Origin: Mesostigma viride
Lineage: Eukaryota > Streptophyta > Mesostigmatophyceae > Mesostigmatales > Mesostigmataceae
Direction: 5' to 3'
Assembly (NCBI GenBank): GCA_009746045.1
Contig: RPFO01000779.1
Coordinates: 1-64,000 of the forward strand
Length of the DNA stretch: 64,000 bases
Shown piece after piece: positions 22,501 through 33,109 of the stretch. The notes beneath the pieces are model-generated. The model worked only from the letters and a program-made list of their open reading frames with translations. It was not told the origin of the DNA and ran no database searches. The position numbers were made by a program, and so were the translations under genes. Position 1 is the stretch's first letter; the number at the start of each line of letters is the position of its first letter.

Positions 22501-24289
22501 AACATAGCGACAATAAATGAATCATAGCGACAATAAATGAAACATAACGACAATAAATGAAACATAATGACAATAAATGAATCATAGCGACAACAAACTT
22601 AATCTGGTTCAACGGGTTATTTTCGCAATTGTTTGTGTGGCATGCCCATGCGCATGACACGCAAGTACTTACATCCTTTGTGTGGATAGTAACACACAGC
22701 CATCAGGGTGGTTATTTTACCGATCATGACTGATGCGTGTGCTCCCTACCACCTGTCCGCCATTGTGGGGTCCATAATGCCCTTGCAACTATAACTGGCC
22801 CCACTTGGGCAGGTAAGCTCAGTGGACCCGACCTCCATTGGACCTATATAGGACACAGGAATAACAGTTAATACTTAATCCTACATAGGTGACAGGAATA
22901 ACCTGTAATACTGCATAGGACCTCCTAGGACACAGGAATAACACTAGATACTGCAAGCGACACAGGAGTAACATTAAATATTGCGTAGGACACAGGAGCA
23001 ACATCGAAAGCTACATAGGACACAGGAATAACATTTATTATGACTACCTCCTGGCATTGCGGACTGGGTTGTCGGAATCCTCCCAAGAATAGAAGAACCC
23101 CGCCAGGTAGCTGCCAGGGTTGAAAAGGGGGGGGGGGGGGGGTAAAAGAGGCACACATGAGTAGTCGTGTCAGCATTAGAACAAGGGGATGTTATCTCTG
23201 GCACCCATGCATCCGCATCTCCAAATGCACCACGCAAAAAAATGCCCACATAGGGTGCCATACCTCAAGTGCCATACGCGTAGGGTGTCACCTCATGTTC
23301 TGCACTCCTTCCTGTCTTCCTTTCTCTTTGAGGGAGGATCCTCAAACGCTGAACACTTTTTCTGCTTCTAAGATCACCGTCAAAGTCCCGTGGGACAAGA
23401 ATGCCTCCAGTGCACCTGGAGACAACCCAGCGGGTGTTCCTGGTGGCAGGCCAGGGCAGTGCGTGCAAACTTGCACAGCACACAGGTGCAGCTGCCAGCA
23501 GAAACACAGATGATATGGGTGGCTGTGGATCGAGGATCTCCATGACTGTCTCACATGATACTACATTTAGTCGATCCTTCCTTTCCATACTTACCTCAGA
23601 ACATACTCGACATACAGTCTATCGCTCCATATCCATGTAGCGAAGTGATCATCATTACATTACCTTGAATACAGGAGGCCAATAATATTCTAATACTTAC
23701 GATATGAAACACATGACATTACACTAGCAATATCTTTCAAAAAAACATTCGCGAAAAAAGAGTTATATCGTCGTTGAGCAAGGCCAGCGTACTGTATGGT
23801 TTATAAACAGGATGCCATCTATTGATAGACACACCTGACGAGGACAGCACCTGCGTACTGTCCAACGCCGGCAACCAGAACTCCTTCACTTTGTGGATAA
23901 AGCAGCGATGAACATACGTGACAATAGATCAGCCTGCGCTTAAGTAATGCACCGTGTGCACGCATTCTTAAATCTATCTCATGAGCCCGTTACACCGAGC
24001 AATCCACAATCATCGACTTCCTCGCTGCTTTCCTGAGAGACCCGCCGGCTCAAGGCTTGCATAAAAGTGACATGTCGTGGCGTTGGAGAGTGTCCCATAC
24101 GGGCAGAGCCTCGCTCTCGAGGCGCATTACTTACAGAACAAGTACAGTCATGAATGCCAGGGCCGTTAAGGTGTGTGGGCGATACAAAAATGCCGTCCAA
24201 GGATCGTAATCCGTGGATTTCGATGATCCATTTCTGGACCTCTCTCTTGCTTCCTCTTCCGCTTTCATTTTAGCCGCCTTTGCCGCCAT
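13530..24289 (-). CDS. PSS1: Phosphatidylserine synthase (base-exchange type)
   Basis: Complete 12-exon gene, 423 residues. Exons in order of translation: 24289-24135, 23888-23835, 21898-21839, 21159-21069, 20096-20042, 19452-19373, 18618-18502, 17130-17046, 16517-16426, 15209-14956, 14062-13977, 13672-13530. Every junction is GT-AG and every phase matches. Landmarks of the plant and animal PSS family are present: [13 protein letters not shown] at the start, [27 protein letters not shown], then [30 protein letters not shown] and [10 protein letters not shown], and the C-terminal hydrophobic segment of exon 12. The enzyme is a polytopic ER membrane protein that exchanges the head group of phosphatidylethanolamine or phosphatidylcholine for L-serine. 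Exon 2 is the least certain, placed by phase and a run of hydrophobic residues. The introns are rich in satellites. The start at 24289 gives a basic, Lys/Glu-rich N-terminus. Confidence 0.93.
14100..14180. repeat. A/T-rich microsatellite in PSS intron 10
   Basis: A run of TTATTATTATT and ATTATAATTATTATTATTATAAT type sequence between PSS exons 10 and 11. Simple-sequence DNA with no coding content. Confidence 0.7.
15336..15633. mobile_element. MITE/foldback element in PSS intron 9
   Basis: About 298 bp bounded by terminal inverted repeats of about 38 bp: left end TCTGGCTGTTTGCGACAAGC, right end its complement with two substitutions, both continuing into CCGGAGCGAGTGTGC. Flanking TATA (15332-15335 and 15634-15637) may be the target duplication. 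The interior is long G and C homopolymer runs with GGGGTCAGACCCCC palindromes. There is no coding capacity, as expected of a non-autonomous DNA transposon. Confidence 0.75.
16016..16310. repeat. TATACTACTA/TATACTCC microsatellite
   Basis: Degenerate trinucleotide and hexanucleotide repeats of ACTACTATACT and TACTCCTATACT in PSS intron 9. Confidence 0.85.
16555..16725. repeat. ~22-bp minisatellite in PSS intron 8
   Basis: About eight degenerate units around AGAAAAGGCACCAACCA in the intron between exons 9 and 8. Reading frames across it are repeat products. Confidence 0.75.
17590..18505. repeat. 49-bp minisatellite abutting PSS exon 7 donor site
   Basis: About 18 units of 49-50 bp fill most of PSS intron 7. 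On the coding strand each unit contains TGCTCGAGGTGGGT, which matches the real exon 7/intron 7 junction (CTGCTCGAG|GTGGGT at 18502/18501). The array starts exactly at the splice donor, so every unit repeats a donor-like site. Confidence 0.9.
18732..18810. repeat. 13-bp tandem repeat (CGGCACTAAAACG)
   Basis: About six short units of CGGCACTAAAA type in PSS intron 6. Confidence 0.8.
18964..19068. repeat. 17-bp tandem repeat (GCATGGACGAGCGCGGC)
   Basis: Four copies of GCATGGACGAGCGCGGC with an interleaved CCGCAAACGCACG segment in PSS intron 6. Confidence 0.8.
20457..21045. repeat. CCCA / CCCG / CACG tetranucleotide block in PSS intron 4
   Basis: (CCCA)n at 20457-20525 is followed by about 370 bp of almost pure (CCCG)n with occasional one-base slips, then (CACA/CGCA)n to about 21040. 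The block lies inside PSS intron 4. Pro-Ala-Arg or Gly-Arg-Ala frames through it are artefacts. Confidence 0.95.
22475..22606. repeat. 21-bp tandem repeat in PSS intron 2
   Basis: Five units of CATAGCGACAATAAATGAAA with few changes. Confidence 0.85.
22850..23040. repeat. ~30-bp degenerate minisatellite in PSS intron 2
   Basis: About six units centred on TAGGACACAGGAATAACA. It is degenerate and non-coding. Confidence 0.75.
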
Positions 24290-25215
24290 GATGACGTACC
24301 AATAGCACAGGTAGCACTGTGTATGCTTCCCTTTTCGTTTTTTCGATATCCTCGCAGCTGCCTAAGTCAATTAGCCCAAATTGAGCATTGTCGACAAGGA
24401 CTCATACCAGTTGCTAACTCAGGGAGTCATAATTTTAGAAGATGAAATAATGTGCAGCAAGTTCATTAGCAGACCTTTTCCCGATGCACACAACGCTCTA
24501 ACAGTAGGAGATGAACCAGGTGCCAGGTCCTCACGCGGTTATAAACGGGGGGAGGCGTGCCTCGCCACTGCAGTGATCTGCAAATGAGCGACTGTCCTGT
24601 GTCAGCAGCAAAATAATGCAAGCGGTTCGGCTCAAATGCCACCATGCCTGTATCCCGAAGCAAGCGTCCTACTGTTGTTGTTGTTGTTGTGTCCCACGCC
24701 GCACATGGGCAGCAGAGAATCTATAGATGTTGTAGTGACCTGCAGGGTCTCTGGAATCTACTATTCACCCTGACATCCAGTTTAACGAGTTAACAGTCAA
24801 GTGGCAGTAGTCCTTTTATGAACGGAACCTCCGGTCCAGAGGGAAGGGAAAGCTGAGCGGGCGGCGAGGCACGAAGCCGTCCGGCACATCGAAATGCGCT
24901 GCAAAAATGATCGGTCAGGACTCAGGAGCCAGTAATAAGTACGCCGGTTAGAGATGTCATGTTAGCGGTCGGCCGGTCGCCAGGCCTCTGCTTTTCCTGT
25001 ACTGTGCAAGTAGAGCGCTTCCGGGAATGCCGCGTAACCGGGCCGTCAGGTCCAGGCGGACGGCCTCAGCCTACAACTACCGATTATCTGAGGCTGACTT
25101 TTGCGCTTTGTGCGTCGTGGCATGGCCCAGGGAATCAAAGGCCGATGGGCAACGCAAACCGGAAAAGCACCAAACGTGAAGTCCAGGGGCAGCGCACAGC
25201 GCCTTGAGAGCAGCT
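24290..25215. promoter_or_regulatory. Divergent promoter spacer between PSS and IF-2 genes
   Basis: A 926-bp region between two divergent start codons must hold both promoters. A (GTT)6 microsatellite lies at about 24673. No TATA box or named element could be assigned with confidence. Confidence 0.5.
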
Positions 25216-28176
25216 ATGGCGGCGTGCATGCAGGGCGTTCCTGCCGTACACTGTCGTCAGCTTGTAGTCGGCTCTCAATGGGGAGCTATTCCAATCTCGC
25301 TTGCTGCAAATAGGCAATTGCACTCCAGGCATTACCCGAGCTTTGCGTGTAGTGAAAATGAGGAGCTATCCATCGCGTCCCGACATCGTAGCGGCTTTTT
25401 GTCGACGTCCTGGGATTGCAGAGGTGCGCGCCGTTTCTGCCTTTCTCGAACTCGTAGCGCTGCGTCGTATGGCCGTCGAAGCGTCGTGCTGGCACAGGAA
25501 GAGTCGGAGGCCCAGCCTCCCTCGGCTTCGGAAGAAATCCGACGTCCCTCCCTGGCACCGAAACCTGTTATAAAGCCGAAGGTTGTACCGCGGCCTCCTC
25601 CACGCGGTGGTAAAACTGGCGTAGCTTCCCGAGGTGGAAGCGTAAGCCGCGGTGGCGCTGGCAGAGGGGGATCTGTTCGGCGAGAGGATTCGGATAGGCC
25701 TGGTGGGGAGCGCGCGAGGCCGTTTGGCGATCGGGAGCGGCCTGCCGGAGACCGCGAGAGGCCTGCTGGCGACCGCGAGAGGCCTGCTGGCGACCGCGAG
25801 AGGCCTGCTGGCGACCGCGAACGGCCTTTCCGCGAGCGGCCAACCGGCGACCGGGAGCGACCTAGTGGTGACCGCGAGAGGCCTAGTTTTAGGGACCGCA
25901 TGAGCAGCAGGCCCAGCGGGGATGGCGAGGGCGAGGGGGAGCGTGAGCGGCCTGCGAGGGCTATGGGGAGCGACAGGCCGGAGCGGGGAGAATTCGACCG
26001 GCCATCAAGAGGAGGAATGGGAGGCGACCGGCCCGGGCGTCCGAGCGTGAGGGCCTCCGCGCCCCCTGCAGTGGCCGCACCTCCGAAGCTGGGCGATGTC
26101 CCTGCTCGGCCGGACAAGGTCAACCGCCGCCCCGCCAAATCGGCAGGCCCCCCTGCAAAGAAATATGCGGACAAGGACGAGCTGGGCGGCCGCGGCCGCA
26201 TGAAGTTGGTCAAGTCGTCGACGGTGGACATTGACAACGTGGTGCGTGCGGGCCGTGCGCGCCGCAAGCAGAAGCAGCAGGACCGCGAGGACAAGAAGGA
26301 GAAGAAGGAGAAGGTGGAGATTCTCGAGGTCTCCGAGTCAGGCATGCCGCTCACCGGCCTCGCCAAGCACCTTGCGGTTAACGAGGCCGAGGTCATCAAG
26401 GTCCTGTTCATGAAGGGCCTGCCGACGACCGTCAACTCGGTCCTTGACATGGCCACCGTGAAGCTCGTGTGTGCCGAGTTTGGCGTGGAGGTGCTGGAGG
26501 CCGGCACGGCCGACGTATCGCTCGACGCCCGCAAGAAGAGCCCGCGCTCGACCGCCGCGGACGAGGACCCCGACGCAGCGCCCCGCCCGCCCGTCGTGAC
26601 CATCATGGGCCATGTTGACCATGGGAAGACATCGATGCTGGACTACATCCGCAAGGCCAAGGTCGCGGCAGGAGAGGCCGGCGGTATCACGCAAGGGATC
26701 GGCGCGTACCAGGTGGAGGTCCAGTCGCAGCCGGTCGTGTTCCTGGACACACCTGGCCACCAGGCGTTCAGCGCGATGCGTGCGCGTGGCGCGCGCGTGA
26801 CTGACATCGTGGTGCTCGTCGTCGCGGCGGATGACGGCGTCCGCCCGCAGACGATCGAGGCCATCAGCCACGCCAAGGCGGCTGGCGTCCCCATCATCGT
26901 CGCGCTCAACAAGATGGACAAGACGGGCGTAAACGCAGAGCGCGTGATGCAGGAGCTCGCCGGCATCGGCCTCATGCCGGAGGCCTGGGGCGGGGAAGTC
27001 CCCATGCTCCCCGTGTCAGCGCTCACCGGTGACGGTGTCGACGTCCTCCTGGACACCATCCTCCTCGTCTCGGAGGTGGAGGACCTGAGGGCCAACCCGA
27101 AGCTCCCCGCGCGCGGCACTGTCCTGGAGGCCCACCTGGACCGCAACCTGGGCCCTGTGGCCAGCGTGATGGTGCAGGCGGGCACGCTGCGCAAGGGAGA
27201 CGCGTTTGTCTCCGGCGAGGTGTGCGGCAAGATCCGGTCGCTGATTGACTACCGCGGGGCCAGTGTGGACACCGCGACCCCGAGCTCGGCCGTCCAGGTG
27301 TGCGGCCTGAGCGGCGTCCCTGTCGCTGGGGACGAGTTCGAGGTGTGCCCATCGGAGCGCGTTGCCAGGGAACGCGCGGCCGAGGCAGCGCTGCGACTCC
27401 GGCAGGACCGGCTCGTGGCCACTGGCGGCGAGGGCCGCGTCACGCTGGCGTCCCTGGCGGACGTGGGCCGCGGGCGCGACGAGGGAGGGTCCCTGGAGCC
27501 GCGCACGCTGAACGTGGTCCTCAAGGTGGACGTCGCGGGCAGCACTGAGGCGGTTCGCGAGGCGCTGCAGGAGCTGCCCCAGGATACGGTCGCGCTGCGC
27601 TTCCTCATGGCCGCGCCGGGAGATGTGTCCACGTCCGACGTCGAGCTGGCCGCAGTCTCCGATGCCGTCGTGCTTGGGTTTGGCGTGACGGTCCCCGCGG
27701 GCGTCGCGGCCACCGCCGCGGCCAAGGGGGTGGAGATCCGCACGTACGACATCATTTACCGGCTCGTGGACGATGTCCGGCTGGCGATGGAGGGCCTGCT
27801 CGCGCCCAAGGAGGTGCGCGAGGCGCTGGGCCAGGCGGAGGTGCGCGCTGTTTTCGGCGCGGGCAGTGGGCGCGTTGCGGGCTGCATGGTCAAGGAGGGC
27901 AAGCTGGCCAAGGGATGCCAGTGCGCGGTCCTGCGCAACGGCGCGACGGTGCACACGGGCAAGCTGGACAGCCTGCGGCGCGTCAAGGAGGTGGTCAAGG
28001 AGGTGCCTGCGGGCATGGAGTGTGGCGTCATGCTCGAGGGGTTCTCCGACTGGAAGGAGGGTGACGTGATTGACGCATACAACCTCGTGTCAATGCGGCA
28101 GAGCCTGGAGGATGCCAGCAAGAGCAAGGCGACCGAGATCGCAGCGCGCATGGCCAAGGAGCCCGCGGGTGTGTAA
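25216..28176 (+). CDS. infB: Translation initiation factor IF-2, organellar (plastid)
   Basis: Single-exon gene of 986 residues from ATG 25216. The first ~90 residues are rich in Ser, Arg and Ala and low in acidic residues, as in a plastid transit peptide. A long Arg/Gly/Pro-rich linker follows, including about six RPAGDRE heptads coded by 21-bp tandem repeats (25735-25830). An IF2-N module is near residues 378-425 ([19 protein letters not shown]). The GTPase domain shows GHVDHGKT (465-472), DTPGH (511-515), NKMD (565-568) and SAL (601-603), then domain II, the [10 protein letters not shown] domain and the C-terminal domain. The protein brings initiator fMet-tRNA to the organelle small ribosomal subunit. 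Bacterial type and green-lineage plastid IF-2 architecture favour plastid; mitochondrial targeting is the alternative. The absence of introns contrasts with neighbouring genes. Confidence 0.95.
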   Translation: MAACMQGVPAVHCRQLVVGSQWGAIPISLAANRQLHSRHYPSFACSENEELSIASRHRSGFLSTSWDCRGARRFCLSRTRSAASYGRRSVVLAQEESEAQPPSASEEIRRPSLAPKPVIKPKVVPRPPPRGGKTGVASRGGSVSRGGAGRGGSVRREDSDRPGGERARPFGDRERPAGDRERPAGDRERPAGDRERPAGDRERPFRERPTGDRERPSGDRERPSFRDRMSSRPSGDGEGEGERERPARAMGSDRPERGEFDRPSRGGMGGDRPGRPSVRASAPPAVAAPPKLGDVPARPDKVNRRPAKSAGPPAKKYADKDELGGRGRMKLVKSSTVDIDNVVRAGRARRKQKQQDREDKKEKKEKVEILEVSESGMPLTGLAKHLAVNEAEVIKVLFMKGLPTTVNSVLDMATVKLVCAEFGVEVLEAGTADVSLDARKKSPRSTAADEDPDAAPRPPVVTIMGHVDHGKTSMLDYIRKAKVAAGEAGGITQGIGAYQVEVQSQPVVFLDTPGHQAFSAMRARGARVTDIVVLVVAADDGVRPQTIEAISHAKAAGVPIIVALNKMDKTGVNAERVMQELAGIGLMPEAWGGEVPMLPVSALTGDGVDVLLDTILLVSEVEDLRANPKLPARGTVLEAHLDRNLGPVASVMVQAGTLRKGDAFVSGEVCGKIRSLIDYRGASVDTATPSSAVQVCGLSGVPVAGDEFEVCPSERVARERAAEAALRLRQDRLVATGGEGRVTLASLADVGRGRDEGGSLEPRTLNVVLKVDVAGSTEAVREALQELPQDTVALRFLMAAPGDVSTSDVELAAVSDAVVLGFGVTVPAGVAATAAAKGVEIRTYDIIYRLVDDVRLAMEGLLAPKEVREALGQAEVRAVFGAGSGRVAGCMVKEGKLAKGCQCAVLRNGATVHTGKLDSLRRVKEVVKEVPAGMECGVMLEGFSDWKEGDVIDAYNLVSMRQSLEDASKSKATEIAARMAKEPAGV

Positions 28177-29216
28177 GCGACAGGGCTTGGGCCTGTTGTA
28201 CCCCTCCTATGACAAGTCCTCTTGACAAAAGGGTACGCTTGAGCGCCCGCTGTATCGACCCTCATGTCGACTCATCAGTGTCGGAATGGGCGCTTTTGTA
28301 TCCAGCGTTCGGAAGGACGGATGAGCACACTTTTTGTGTCCCTCATGGTGGGCGGAGGGAGCACAAGACGGGACGAGACTATTTGTTCCAGGGTGAAGGA
28401 GAAGGGATGGGTGGGGTGGTGGCCGCCTGGCTGGTCTGCCGTGCAGCAGCATGTACATTTGGTGTCACTGACGAGGGACACCGGTGGAACATTCGCATGT
28501 TGGACGCCGTCCCCACCTGTAACTGGTGTACTGGGAAGGGACTCTATTTTTGCCACGGCGCATCGACGCACTGCGCTACATTTCATGCATCCGAGCGGCT
28601 GATGGGCGGCCGGTCTGGCTTTGCTCACGCACACATCTGATGATAACGTCCGCGAGCTGGCTGGTGTGAAGGAGAGGTGGAGGTTGCCACAGTGCTGTTC
28701 CTGGCTTGGGTGAACGCTGGACCCCTGTTGCGTGCATTGCCACTTACTTTATTTTTGACGGTTTTGTTCTCAAGGCAAGGCCATGCACTCACGCATAGCT
28801 GCACCCTTTTGTTGGCGATTCAAGCGTGAACATCCAGTTGCCTAGGGATGCAGATGTTTTATTTTGGCTCAGAGCTGGGCCATGAAGTAGCTGAAGCTGG
28901 GTGCCCACGGAATGGTTTTTGGACTTACTGTAGTGGTGCGTCTCCCGTTCTGATTTCGTGGGCCGCTGAACCACGGCCTGCAACCTGATTGGGCATTCTA
29001 TCTAGCAAATAAAGATGCATCTTGCCACAGGTGCCGGTATCTGGCTCTGCTAAGCTTGCGCAGCTGTGAGCACGATTGTGCATGCCACGATGTGTGGTGA
29101 GATGTGATGAAGGACAATGTGCTTTCTAATGGCTAACACTGTGCTTACCATTATTTACTTTTTAATATCCCAAACAATTCACTTCAGCAATTCGCTTCGC
29201 GGATAATTAATTAAAC
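28177..29216. other. 3' flank of the IF-2 gene, no further gene seen
   Basis: Contains the presumed 3' untranslated region. Short reading frames overlap on both strands but none resembles a protein. Confidence 0.5.
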
Positions 29217-29435
29217 TCATGCCCCCGTTGGGGAGTCACGGAGCATCAACCCAGAGGGAGGGAGGGAGGGAGGGAGGGAGGGAGGGAGGGAGGGAGGGAG
29301 GGAGGGAGGAGGGAGGGAGGGAGGGAGGGAGGGAGGGAGGGAGGGAGGGAGGGAGGGAGGGAGGGAGGGAGGGAGGGAGGGAGGGAGGGAGGGAGGGAGG
29401 GAGGGAGCTAGGGAGCTAGGGAGGGAGGGTAGGTC
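29217..29435. repeat. LINE-type tail plus (GGGA)n microsatellite
   Basis: At 29217-29255 the sequence CCCCGTTGGGGAGTCACGGA matches the 3' hairpin tail of the LINE family at 41.35 and 43.61 kb. It is followed by about 150 bp of (GGGA)n and then a dispersed repeat. The order suggests stacked insertions. Confidence 0.8.
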
Positions 29436-29439
29436 ACTC

Positions 29440-30046
29440 ACAGCAGTTTATTCCCACCCCAGCAGGGCCCCTCCCTCACATCCGGCTGCAAATTCTGCTT
29501 GATATCGCTTGCCTCTAGAATAAGCCAGACAGCCCTGATGCGAGCAAACGGCTCGCCATCATACTGTCGCTCACTGATGCTTTATACGCGCTTTCCGTAA
29601 GATGCAAACATGACGGAAAAGAGAGAATCGGGGAAAGGGGATACGGTGAAATACTTGTCTGCTACCGGCCGGGGTTTCAACAGCGGAAAAAATCGATCGC
29701 GCCTGAATGCACACATACCACTCCGTCACGTCGACAACGGTCTTGCATCGCATGTCCGTGTCACAGATGCGCAAAAATTGCTGGCGGCATTGGCATGCTC
29801 GCCGCATGCAGGAAACGCATGTGCGGAGGTCCGTTTTAGCCACTGAAGCCATGACGTCTTTGATGCCAAGAACGCCTGCAAAAGACACGATATTTGGCAC
29901 AAAAACAATTAAAAACGAATCACTGGTATGCGACGCCTGGCCTAGCCTTGAAATTGGACAAATAATCGCGCCAGCTCGGCGCGATAGCAAACTGAAGCGG
30001 TAATGAAAAAAGTGCTTCGGTCGAGGCCTTTAAAACTAAAAAATGC
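29440..30046 (-). repeat. Dispersed repeat X, copy 1
   Basis: About 600 bp that match 52928-53523 in inverted orientation with scattered substitutions and indels. Read on the minus strand, both copies end in GAATAAACTGCTGTGAGTGAC followed by a CCCT microsatellite. A 139-residue frame in this copy (ending RKARIKHQ) is shared in part, but indels shift it between copies. A protein is therefore not claimed. Confidence 0.8.
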
Positions 30047-30159
30047 GGCCGGCCGCCATGCCTGTCGGTGGAAATTCGGTCACTGTCGTGCACGCACACA
30101 CCAAAAATCTCATTTCGCGCCACTTTTCGGGTCCTTCTTACGAGGCTGCACTTTGGCGG

Positions 30160-30300
30160 GGCTCGGACCGTTGTGTCGTTTACATTCCCACCCTTGCAGG
30201 AAGTAGCTTAGAATGTACGTATTAAAAGCCATATGCCCCTTCTCTGGGATATGTGCTACATATATACTCCCAACGGAGTTACGTTCCTAATTAATGTCCA
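30160..30300 (+). mobile_element. SINE-like family S1, 3' fragment
   Basis: Matches the 3' part of the S1 elements at 38.7 and 43.0 kb: CTTGCAGGAAGTAGCTTAGA, then ATATGCCCCTTCTC, then the hairpin tail CTCCCAACGGAG and an AATTAAT end. It is truncated at the 5' side. Confidence 0.75.
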
Positions 30301-31625
30301 TAGATCGAGCTAGCCTGCTGTAGAGCGAGACCTAGATGGTTTATATAGCCAAAAAACAAACTCGCATTTTCGGAACAATAACAAACTTGTGGAGGGAAAA
30401 TTGAATCCAATTGGTGTATGCATTACACATAATGGCAGTGCTGACCATCCCAGTCTGCACAGACCAGAACTGCAGCTAAGCATATCAACCTGCTCCTTGA
30501 TATCAACCTGCTTTGTATGCATCTGAGGTCACCTGCGCTGTTACTAGGAATCGGAAGTTTCCACGGTCCCCTCTGGCATCCATACTCTACTCAGAAACTG
30601 TCTACAACCACACGTCAATGGCTGCTTCCATGACAGGTCAAAAAAGACGACAGAAGCTCATCAATTTCCTATGTCTACCATTCTCAAGATCCAAGAGCCT
30701 TTGAACCACTCCGAGCATGTCGAGGAGAGAACCAGCGCAGGCCATCTCCGAGCGTATGGCCATCTCAAACACACGGCCTTCGGCATAAATTGGCATGCTG
30801 AGGCCCTTGCAGCATGACCGCTGCAGCACAGGCTGTATGCCTCGCTGAAAGCTCTTTCGTTCCCCGTGGCCACCGCATGGCCAGGTGAGAACAAAGGAGC
30901 TTATCCATTGGTGGAACGCCGCTGAATGGATCAGTTGTGCTTGACGGGTGCCAATCGCTAACTCACGGCGCTCCGCCACACACGTTTCCTAACGGTTTGG
31001 ACTCGTTCACATTAGAACCGGCAACATTGCATGGCATGATAGAGGTCATCACAGCAGCCTAGTGGCCAGCCTCCATTGTGGTCAGCAGTGCACAGCCGCA
31101 TGATCTGGGTTCCGTCCTCCCCATGTGACATCGTCGGCACCAATGCCACAGTTGACCCCGGGGTCTAGCCCAACCAGCTGACTGGATCAAGGCAGCGAAA
31201 ATACCGGGCCCCTGGGAATGAAAAGGCCCCCGGGCAGAGTGCCTATCATGAACGTGGCTTCGGGCCAAACATGGCCTCTTCAGTTTCGCTCTTACCCAGC
31301 CCAGCAAGGGCTGTGTGTACTATCATGTTCAACCACCACAGGGCTTGACTGGAGGCTGGGTAGCATGCCCACGTGTTTGGCAAACGGGGTCGCGTGCAGC
31401 GCCCCAACGAGTCTTCCAAAAACCTGGCTTTGAAAAAAATTGGTCGCATTGCACTTCCAGAGACATTCCAGCTGTCAGAGGCTGGAATGGTTAACCAATG
31501 CTAGCGACTGACTGAGCAACGGTTGCACAGTCATCTCACACTAAGTGGGTGCGCCAACTGTCCAAGCCGGGGATGCTGCCTTGGTTTGTGTGTGGGTGTG
31601 CATGTTTGTCTTGGACAGAAGAGGG
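30301..31625. other. Intergenic, nothing recognised
   Basis: No convincing gene or repeat was found between the S1 fragment and the 3' end of the acetyltransferase gene. Short frames on both strands lack family similarity. Confidence 0.5.
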
Positions 31626-32327
31626 TCACGCGGCGCGCTTGGCAGTATCCGTGCCAGATTCTGGGACGCAGACCAAGGACTTTTCATAGTATACCACGGC
31701 ATCGCCCTCCACGACATGCTCTTCACGGCGGCTCTCCACGAACCCATTCGCCTCGTAAAATAAGCAAGCTGGTCGCATGGAGAAAAGTGTCGATAACACG
31801 ACTTTGCAGAACCCCTGCTCCGTAGCCCAACTCTCCAATTTCCCTAGCAGCTGGCTGCCCAAACCCGTTCGCCTTGCCTTCTCAGATATGCTCATCCTTC
31901 TTAACTCCGCAATCTTGTTTTCTACATCCACGGCCTGAAGGCCGACCATGCCCAAAATGCCGTTGTCGTCCTCGGGATGTACAGCCACCCAAAAGCAGCC
32001 TAGATAGCCTAAGTGAGGTGGTTTATTTAGGTCGTACACTTCTTCGATACGCGGCAGATCATCCTGCAAACTTCTTTCAACGTACCCCTCGAATGCCTCC
32101 AGAAGCTGCGGGCTTCCGCGGCGACCGTAATAGAGCATGCCAGCCTTAAAAAGCTCCACTACGCTGGGAGCATCCGTGGGACGATACTTCCTGATTTGTG
32201 CCTTGAATTGCCGGGGTTGTGGCAATCCGCCTGATGTTTGCCCATCTGCTGCATTGGTCATGTTTGAATGGCTGAAAACGTCAAAACGTCGGCAGAGCAG
32301 CCCGCATGAAATCAAGGCAGCAACCAT
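31626..32327 (-). CDS. GNAT-family N-acetyltransferase
   Basis: A 233-residue protein from ATG 32327; the ATG at 32261 gives 211 residues and keeps the whole domain. The GNAT fold spans most of it: IRKYRPTDAPSVVELF (first strand and helix), then the conserved strand ending in ELRRMSISEKARRTGLGSQL. R-x-x-R-x-G-x-G there is the acetyl-CoA pyrophosphate-binding loop. After it come VVLSTL and ACLFYEANGFVE, the usual C-terminal half. The arrangement resembles eukaryotic NAT8/camello-like enzymes; the substrate is unknown. The extra residues before Met 32261 could be a targeting sequence. It diverges from the universal stress protein gene across a 0.8-kb spacer. Confidence 0.88.
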   Translation of the reverse strand: MVAALISCGLLCRRFDVFSHSNMTNAADGQTSGGLPQPRQFKAQIRKYRPTDAPSVVELFKAGMLYYGRRGSPQLLEAFEGYVERSLQDDLPRIEEVYDLNKPPHLGYLGCFWVAVHPEDDNGILGMVGLQAVDVENKIAELRRMSISEKARRTGLGSQLLGKLESWATEQGFCKVVLSTLFSMRPACLFYEANGFVESRREEHVVEGDAVVYYEKSLVCVPESGTDTAKRAA

Positions 32328-33109
32328 ATGTGCATGCTCCACGACCCGCCATCCCAAACCACGGTTGTAATTAGGCTTCAGAGATATCGGAGAACCACTT
32401 CACTCTCTAGAGGTTTACTAGACAGGCTTTCTCTCTAGAGAGGCTGTGTATACTTATTACTAGTCCGTTATTGAAAGCCACGTGTCCAGGTCGTCTGCTG
32501 TCCACGCGGTCATCATCAGAGATCCTTATCAGGCGGAGCCAATTTTCGGAAGAACCGTCAGGTTCGCCAGAATTGGCGAAGCTTATAAGGCCGTACACGT
32601 GAGAAAACATAGGAATAGGGGATGAAAATCCGTCAATCCATCCATACATACATACATCCATACATACATCCACCGAATTTGTCCCGAATTTGCAAGCATA
32701 AGGGTGAGGTTCTTCCGAAAATTGGCTCCGCCGTAGAGTTTCAACGGGCAAGTTGCAAACACGCACGTTACTTGATACGTTGACAACTGACTCTTCCTTG
32801 ATAGTACTTACGCCGTTTACAAGCCGTTCAAGGCGGAAAGCAGCAAGACCCCCAGCCGTACTAAAGCGAAGGCGAAGGCAGCTGTGCTGACTAGGTAGGT
32901 ACTGCAGGCAAAGATCAAGATTGCTATGGGCGTTCATCCTGGTGACGTCGCGACGATTTGGCAGTTTTCGATAGCGCCACGAGAAAGTCGAATTTCTGAA
33001 TATAATGGTTTTCTGACATGAAATAGCAGCGCGGTATGATCGATTTTTGAAGGTCCCTGCCACCCCAATTTTAAAGTCTGCTGCTTTTGTGAAGCAGTTC
33101 CCCATAAGC
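32328..33109. promoter_or_regulatory. Divergent spacer between GNAT and USP genes
   Basis: A 782-bp region between divergent start codons, presumed to contain both promoters. It also holds a pair of inverted 25-bp repeats (separate entry) and a CATACATACATCC microsatellite at about 32640-32670. Confidence 0.5.
32532..32732. mobile_element. Short element with perfect 25-bp inverted repeats
   Basis: GGCGGAGCCAATTTTCGGAA at 32532 (25 bp perfect in total) is repeated in inverted orientation at 32708-32732. The 201-bp unit lies in the GNAT/USP spacer. It looks like a small MITE, although no target duplication is clear. Confidence 0.55.

Noticed and set aside
26338..27954. Long antisense and shifted frames over the IF-2 gene
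   Set aside because: Shadows caused by high third-position GC content.
29571..29990. 139-codon conserved protein shared with 53071-53394
   Set aside because: Indels between the two copies shift the frame, so conservation is at DNA level only.
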